NCBI RefSeq assembly: GCF_041080625.1 | Contig: NZ_CP163518.1 | Location: 9,665,501-9,729,500 of the forward strand | Reading direction: 5' to 3' | From: Streptomyces sp. CG1 | GTDB taxonomy: Bacteria; Actinomycetota; Actinomycetes; Streptomycetales; Streptomycetaceae | Length of the DNA: 64,000 nucleotides | Shown: piece after piece, positions 60,040-64,000 of the stretch | How the letters are laid out: the number at the start of each line of letters is the position of its first letter | Numbering within the stretch: position 1 is the first letter of the stretch | Program-made: the position numbers and the translations under genes | Notes under the pieces: model-generated | Databases searched by the model: none | Seen by the model: only the letters and a program-made list of their open reading frames with translations | What the model was told of the DNA's origin: nothing

Positions 60040-60580
60040 CGCCACCAGGGTCCGCGCCGCCTCGCGGGCCTCGGCCGCCGGCCGGGCGGTCCCGGTGATG
60101 CCCGCCGTCACCATGGCCGCTCGGCGAGCAGGAACAGGGGTCCGGTGAGCGCGGCGGGCAGTCCGGCGTCGTCCACCAGTGAGGCGAGACAGTCCCGGAA
60201 CGCCTTTTTGTGGGCGCGCACCTGCTCGGCCGTCAGGTCAGGTGGGGCGCCCGGCCCGCCATGGACGTTGATCCAGGCGCACCCGCGGAAACCGGCCTCG
60301 CCGAACCACTCCTCCAGCCGGTCGAACACGGCCGGGATAGGCTCCCGCACATCCCGCTGCCGGGTCACGTGCGCGGCGAGGCGCCCTCGCCCGTGCTCGT
60401 CCCGCCGCGCCGGACAGGCCGCGACGAGCTGCTTCTTGGCGGGGAAGAGCTGGTGGAGGCGCTTGAGCGAGACACCCGACGCGCCGCGCGGTTCGTCCAT
60501 GCCCAACGGACCGCACACCGCGGGCGTGGAACAGCTCCTCGGCGGCGTCGGGCGCCCTGTCCCGAGGCCGTGCTGTCCAT
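60040..60580 (-). pseudogene. TetR-family regulator with multiple frameshifts
   Basis: Reading leftward, a TetR protein is visible but broken over three frames: DAAEELFHARGVRSVG, then after a shift near 60502-60505 MDEPRGASGVSLKRLHQLFPAKKQLVAACPARRDE, continuing AGFRGCAWINVHG and AHKKAFRDCLASLVDDAGLPAALTGPLFLLAE, and after a shift near 60113-60121 AMVTAGITGTARPAAEAREAARTLVAAAG. Another shift near 60550-60560 cuts off the N-terminus. Several residues also differ from the usual pattern. It lies divergent from the DUF1348 gene, its probable former target. Confidence 0.8.
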
Positions 60581-60676
60581 CGGCGACACGATCACTCCTC
60601 GCTGCGGTCCTTGACTCGCTGCGCTCCTTGACGAGAGAACGAGCGGGCCGTTGCCGTACGATCCCAGGAGGACACC

Positions 60677-61135
60677 ATGGCCGACCGCCCGCCGCTGCCG
60701 CCGTTCACCCGCGAGACCGCCGCCCAGAAGGTCCAGGCCGCCGAGGACGCCTGGAACACCCGCGACCCGCACAAGGTGGCGCTCGCCTACTCCGAGGACT
60801 CGGTCTGGCGCAACCGCGACACCTTCGTCACCGGCCGCGCCGAGATCGTCGCGTTCCTCACCGCCAAGTGGCAGCGCGAGCTGGAGTACGCCCTGCGCAA
60901 GGACCTGTGGGCCTTCGACGGCAACCGCATCGCCGTCCGCTTCCAGTACGAGTGCCGGGACGCGGCCGGCCAGTGGTGGCGCTCCTACGGCAACGAACTG
61001 TGGGAGTTCGACGAGCACGGCCTGATGACCCGGCGCGAGGCCAGCATCAACGACGTACCCATCGAGGGGGCGCAGCGCCGCATCCACGGACCCCGCCCCG
61101 AGGCCGAGCATGGGGTGTCCTTCCCGCTTCAGTAG
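60677..61135 (+). CDS. DUF1348 / NTF2-like protein
   Basis: The 152-residue protein starts at ATG 60677 after CCAGGAGGACACC. It reads [123 protein letters not shown], a small NTF2-like alpha/beta cone. The function is unknown. CCTTGAC occurs twice, 17 or 18 bp apart, in the gap to the dead TetR gene, where an operator may remain. Confidence 0.88.
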   Translation: MADRPPLPPFTRETAAQKVQAAEDAWNTRDPHKVALAYSEDSVWRNRDTFVTGRAEIVAFLTAKWQRELEYALRKDLWAFDGNRIAVRFQYECRDAAGQWWRSYGNELWEFDEHGLMTRREASINDVPIEGAQRRIHGPRPEAEHGVSFPLQ

Positions 61136-61144
61136 GGTGCCCGG

Positions 61145-61669
61145 ATGACCGAACAGGCCGAGCAGCCCTTCCTCTACGTCGTCGTGTGCGCGGCCGGGGT
61201 CGCCGCGGGCGTCAGCAAGCTGATCAGCGCCGCCCAGGAACGGCACTGGCAGGTCGGCGTCATCGCGACACCGGTCGCCATGGGCGGCTTCTTCGACACC
61301 GCGGCCGTGGAGGCACAGACGGGCCGGCCCGTCCGGTCGGCCTGGCGCACACCGGCCGACCCCCGCCCCTTCCCGCCGCCGGACGCCGTCGTGGTGGCAC
61401 CCGCCACCTTCAACACCGTCAACAAGTGGGCGGCCGGCATCGCCGACACCCTCGCCCTCGGCACCCTGTGCGAGGCCGTGGGGATGGGCGTACCGATCGC
61501 CGTCCTGCCCTGTGTCGCCGACACGCTGGCCGCCCATCCCGCCTACCAGGACAGCCTGGCACGGCTGCGCGGGATGGGCGTCCGCTTCGGCGCCGCGTAC
61601 ACGGGTGAAGTCCGGCCGGACGGCGGTCGGCCGGACTTCACCTGGGAACGGGCGCTGGACCTGCTCTAG
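61145..61669 (+). CDS. Flavoprotein-domain (PPC decarboxylase-like) protein
   Basis: The 174-residue protein starts 9 bp after the DUF1348 stop. It has YVVVCAAGVAAGVSKLISAAQERHWQVGVIATPVAMGGFFDTAAVEAQTGRPV and AVVVAPATFNTVNKWAAGIADTLALGTLCEAVGMGVPIAVLPCV, the FMN-binding flavoprotein (HFCD) fold with the PATFNTVNKWAAGIADTL motif. Its reaction is unknown. Its TAG stop shares CTAG with the convergent gene's stop (61666-61669). Confidence 0.9.
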   Translation: MTEQAEQPFLYVVVCAAGVAAGVSKLISAAQERHWQVGVIATPVAMGGFFDTAAVEAQTGRPVRSAWRTPADPRPFPPPDAVVVAPATFNTVNKWAAGIADTLALGTLCEAVGMGVPIAVLPCVADTLAAHPAYQDSLARLRGMGVRFGAAYTGEVRPDGGRPDFTWERALDLL

Positions 61670-62517
61670 CGGCAGGTCAGCGTCGGCCCCGCCAGCATGT
61701 TCCCGGTGAACATGTCCTGCCCCTTCGGCACCCAGTAGCCCAGCTTCGACACCACCGTGGAGCACTTCGCCCCGACGGTGTACTGGATCTTGAGCTTCTC
61801 CGGGTGGCCGGGCTGCAGTTCGGTCACCGTGCAGTCCAGGGAGTGCGCGAGCCGGGTCTTCGTGGGGTACCGGCCCACCAGCGGGTTGACACAGCGCTTG
61901 TCGGCCGTGGTGATCCGCAGGCCGGTGCCCGCCTCGCCGATCATGCCCAGGCGCGCGTTGCCGTCGCCGTCGTCACTGTCCCGGCGGATCGTGTAGGTCA
62001 CGGTGGTCGTGGCGTTGCGGCGCAGCACGCTCTGGTCGACGGTGACGGCGTGCGTGACCTTTGCCTTGGGCGCGGTCAGCGACACGGTGGTCTGCACCGT
62101 GCCCTTCAGGTCGACACCGGCGGGCGTCGACTTGACGTGCACGGTCGCGCTGAGGTCGTAGGTGCCCGGACCCGGGTACAGGCCCGAGCCGGGCAGTGAT
62201 CCGGTGCCCAGCGACTTGCCGGACCGGCTGGCCTTCCAGGTGCCGTCGGTGCGGCAGGCGTAGCGCACCCGGGTGCGGCCGATCCGGCAGGTGGCCGGGG
62301 CCGTGATGTTGAATCTGGGAGATCCGGTGTCCGCGCACAGGCTCACATCGGCCTGCTCACCGTGCGTACCGTGCAGCGTGCCGGCGAGCGAACACACCGT
62401 GGCCGGGGTCTCCGGCGCCGGTGCGGCGGCGGACTGTCCGCAGGCGGGGGTGGCGAGGGCCAGCGGCAGCAGCGCCGCTCCGGCCAGGGTTCTCAGGGTG
62501 TTGGGACGATTCGGCAC
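61666..62517 (-). CDS. Secreted protein of unknown function
   Basis: The start is GTG (complement of 62515-62517) after GGAGGAAACGCG. The 283-residue product has a signal sequence (LRTLAGAALLPLALATPACGQ, where the cysteine may be lipid-modified although the lipobox is poor). The mature part has eight or more cysteines and Thr-rich beta segments (DLSATVHVKSTPAGVDLKGTVQTTVSLTAPKAKVTHAVTVDQSVL). I do not recognise a domain. Confidence 0.72.
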   Translation of the reverse strand: MPNRPNTLRTLAGAALLPLALATPACGQSAAAPAPETPATVCSLAGTLHGTHGEQADVSLCADTGSPRFNITAPATCRIGRTRVRYACRTDGTWKASRSGKSLGTGSLPGSGLYPGPGTYDLSATVHVKSTPAGVDLKGTVQTTVSLTAPKAKVTHAVTVDQSVLRRNATTTVTYTIRRDSDDGDGNARLGMIGEAGTGLRITTADKRCVNPLVGRYPTKTRLAHSLDCTVTELQPGHPEKLKIQYTVGAKCSTVVSKLGYWVPKGQDMFTGNMLAGPTLTCR

Positions 62518-62682
62518 CGCGTTTCCTCCGGGGCGGCCGAGACCGGCCGGATGCCGGTCGTCTCCGCCGAGGATGAGCAGACAGTATGACGATCGGTCGG
62601 CTCCCACGCCGAAAGAGTCACCTAGGGGCAGCAATACAACGCCCCGAAGGCAGGGCCCCGCATCCGGCCTCCCGACAGAGCG

Positions 62683-63561
62683 TCACCTCACCTCGCGGAC
62701 GTACCCCTTGCTCCCCGGCGTGGACACGTCCCGGTCCCGGCGGACGATGCTCAGGCGGTTGCTCCAGTGGGCGAGCGCCGAGCGCAGGCCGGTGTCGGTG
62801 TACTCGATGTCCACGACGCGGTCGTCGAAGGCCTTCGCGTACACCCCGCACTCGTCGAACTGCCCGCACTCCTCCGTCACCGCGAAGTCCAGCCCGGCCC
62901 GCTTGCGCGCACCGGCCAGCTCGGCGGTGTTCTTCTGCGCGATGGCCAGGTGCCGGGCGTGCGCGTGCCGGGACAGCAGGGTCATGAACGCGGTAGCGTC
63001 GGCCGCGCTGAGCAGGCGGTGGGAGCGGGTGTAGCTGTCGTAGTTGTCGGGCTCGACGGCGTCGAAGCCCTTGTGCGCGCAGCCGTCGATCCACTGGTTC
63101 ACGCGCTGCGCGACCCGCTCCCGCTTGGCCGGGGTGCCGATGTCGAGCAGCGCCTCGTTCCAGTCCTCGTCGATGACGGCCGTGCCGTGCGCGTCGCGCA
63201 GCAGCAGGTCGGCCGGCCAGGACGAGCGCTCCTCGGGCTGGGCCTGGAAGGCGTTGACGTAGCAGATGTTGTACAGACCGGGCGCGGGGGAGTCGGAGCG
63301 GTCGCGGCTGACGATCCGGACGCCCTTCGGCGGGGGATAGGCGCCGCCGATCTGGTAGTCGAACCCGGCGCCCCGCGGGGGCAGCCGTACCGCGGCGGGC
63401 TGCGACGAGCCGCGCCCCTGCTTGCCGCCGGAGTCGCCGGCCGAGCCGGAGCCGCCGGAGTCGCAGCCGGCCAGTGCCGAAAGGGTGACCATCAGGGCCG
63501 CTGCCAAGGCGCCTGCGGCTCTTCGGGAGCCCGCGGCGCGGGAAACACCCGTGGGGGGCAC
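62683..63561 (-). CDS. GH114-type endo-alpha-1,4-polygalactosaminidase-like lipoprotein
   Basis: GTG (complement of 63559-63561) is chosen because GGAG lies 5 bases upstream. The 292-residue protein has a lipoprotein signal ending in LSALAGC, a Gly/Ser-rich linker, and a GH114 TIM barrel: FDYQIGGAYPPPKGVRIVSRDRSDSPAPGLYNICYVNAFQAQPEE, DIGTPAKRERVAQRVNQWIDGCAHKGFDAVEPDNYDSYTRS, HLAIAQKNTAEL, and FAVTEECGQFDECGVYAKAF. Family members cut galactosamine-containing polymers such as fungal galactosaminogalactan. The acid residues in EPDNYD fit the family. Confidence 0.88.
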   Translation of the reverse strand: MPPTGVSRAAGSRRAAGALAAALMVTLSALAGCDSGGSGSAGDSGGKQGRGSSQPAAVRLPPRGAGFDYQIGGAYPPPKGVRIVSRDRSDSPAPGLYNICYVNAFQAQPEERSSWPADLLLRDAHGTAVIDEDWNEALLDIGTPAKRERVAQRVNQWIDGCAHKGFDAVEPDNYDSYTRSHRLLSAADATAFMTLLSRHAHARHLAIAQKNTAELAGARKRAGLDFAVTEECGQFDECGVYAKAFDDRVVDIEYTDTGLRSALAHWSNRLSIVRRDRDVSTPGSKGYVREVR

Positions 63562-63700
63562 GTCCGCTCCGTCCTGCGCACGCCGGGCGGCGCCGCACGC
63601 GTCAGCATCAAATCGCCCGGACTGTCGGACCGTCAAGTCGCCGCCGGGCCACGCCGTAGGCTCGTCGGTGACCATCGTCCCGAAGGCAGGAGCAGCAACG

Positions 63701-64000
63701 ATGCAGTACGTGAAGCTCGGTTCGACGGGCCTGGACGTGTCGCGGATCTGTCTGGGCTGCATGACCTACGGCCTGCCCGACCGCGGTGTCCACGAGTGGA
63801 CTCTCGACGAGGAGGCGTCCCGTCCGCTCATCCAGCAGGCGCTGGAGGCGGGCATCAACTTCTTCGACACCGCCAACATCTACTCCGACGGCACCAGCGA
63901 GGAGATCGTCGGCAAGGTCCTGCGCGACTTCGCGGACCGTGACGAGATCGTGCTGGCCACCAAGGTGAACGGCCGGATGCGGCCGGGTCCCAACGGGGCC
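63701..64000 (+). CDS. Aldo/keto reductase (partial, 3' end outside window)
   Basis: ATG 63701 follows AGGAGCAGCAACG. The first 100 residues read MQYVKLGSTGLDVSRICLGCMTYGLPDRGVHEWTLDEEASRPLIQQALEAGINFFDTANIYSDGTSEEIVGKVLRDFADRDEIVLATKVNG. The catalytic Asp and Tyr are in FDTANIYSDGTSEE and the Lys in ATKVNG, as in bacterial AKR proteins. The protein is NADPH-dependent and incomplete here. Confidence 0.92.
   Translation, partial: MQYVKLGSTGLDVSRICLGCMTYGLPDRGVHEWTLDEEASRPLIQQALEAGINFFDTANIYSDGTSEEIVGKVLRDFADRDEIVLATKVNGRMRPGPNGA

Overview
The window is chromosomal DNA of a Streptomyces-type actinomycete. The grounds are the very high GC content with strong GC bias at third codon positions, frequent GTG and TTG starts, 4-base ATGA/GTGA gene overlaps, a dense load of TetR, ROK, LacI and LuxR regulators, CYP102/CYP105-type P450s, an IdeR/DmdR1-like iron box, and several GC-rich dispersed repeats I recognise as common in Streptomyces genomes. 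No rRNA, tRNA, CRISPR array, prophage or large antibiotic cluster was seen.

Layout. 1-7.8 kb: an accessory, decaying stretch with a partial pirin gene, an MFS transporter remnant, a frameshifted GNAT gene, a cupin gene whose 3' end is supplied by an IS200/IS605 element (intact TnpB, dead TnpA), a PLP enzyme and a MoxR/VWA pair. 7.8-12 kb: a TetR gene and an osmoprotectant-type ABC transporter whose ATPase gene is inverted. 12.2-13.3 kb: a membrane-anchored esterase.

13.3-28.8 kb: a complete L-rhamnose regulon on two divergent transcripts. Leftward: isomerase, bifunctional aldolase/dehydrogenase, rhamnulokinase, then lutABC for L-lactate oxidation. Rightward: ABC importer (ATPase, two permeases, binding protein), mutarotase, a BNR/beta-propeller protein that may be a rhamnose-releasing lyase, and a LacI repressor. 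Rhamnose can thus be followed from uptake through lactaldehyde and L-lactate to pyruvate. The shared control region has a clear TTGACA-N17-TAGCTT promoter and three related palindromes.

28.9-45 kb: hydrolases, a Cys-rich pentapeptide-repeat protein, a stand-alone CYP102-like P450 with a divergent TetR gene, an iron-box DUF2470 gene, a Tat-exported lactonase, a FUSC membrane protein, a FusB-like FBP protein, DUF3626, and a self-sufficient P450-reductase fusion (CYP102 type) beside a PAS-LuxR regulator. 45-50.4 kb: a 220-bp MITE-like element with 19-bp perfect inverted ends, a PHP-domain protein, a GH16 glucanase, a PRPP synthetase paralogue and a fragment of an EF-Tu gene. 50.4-64 kb: STAS protein, a GlxA-type regulator divergent from a quinone oxidoreductase, amidohydrolase plus APC permease with a divergent TetR gene, a CYP105-like P450 with its 3Fe-4S ferredoxin, a multiply frameshifted TetR pseudogene, a DUF1348 and a flavoprotein gene, a secreted protein, a GH114 lipoprotein and a partial aldo/keto reductase.

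Functions are read from motifs and remembered family features. No database search was run, so family names are judgements.
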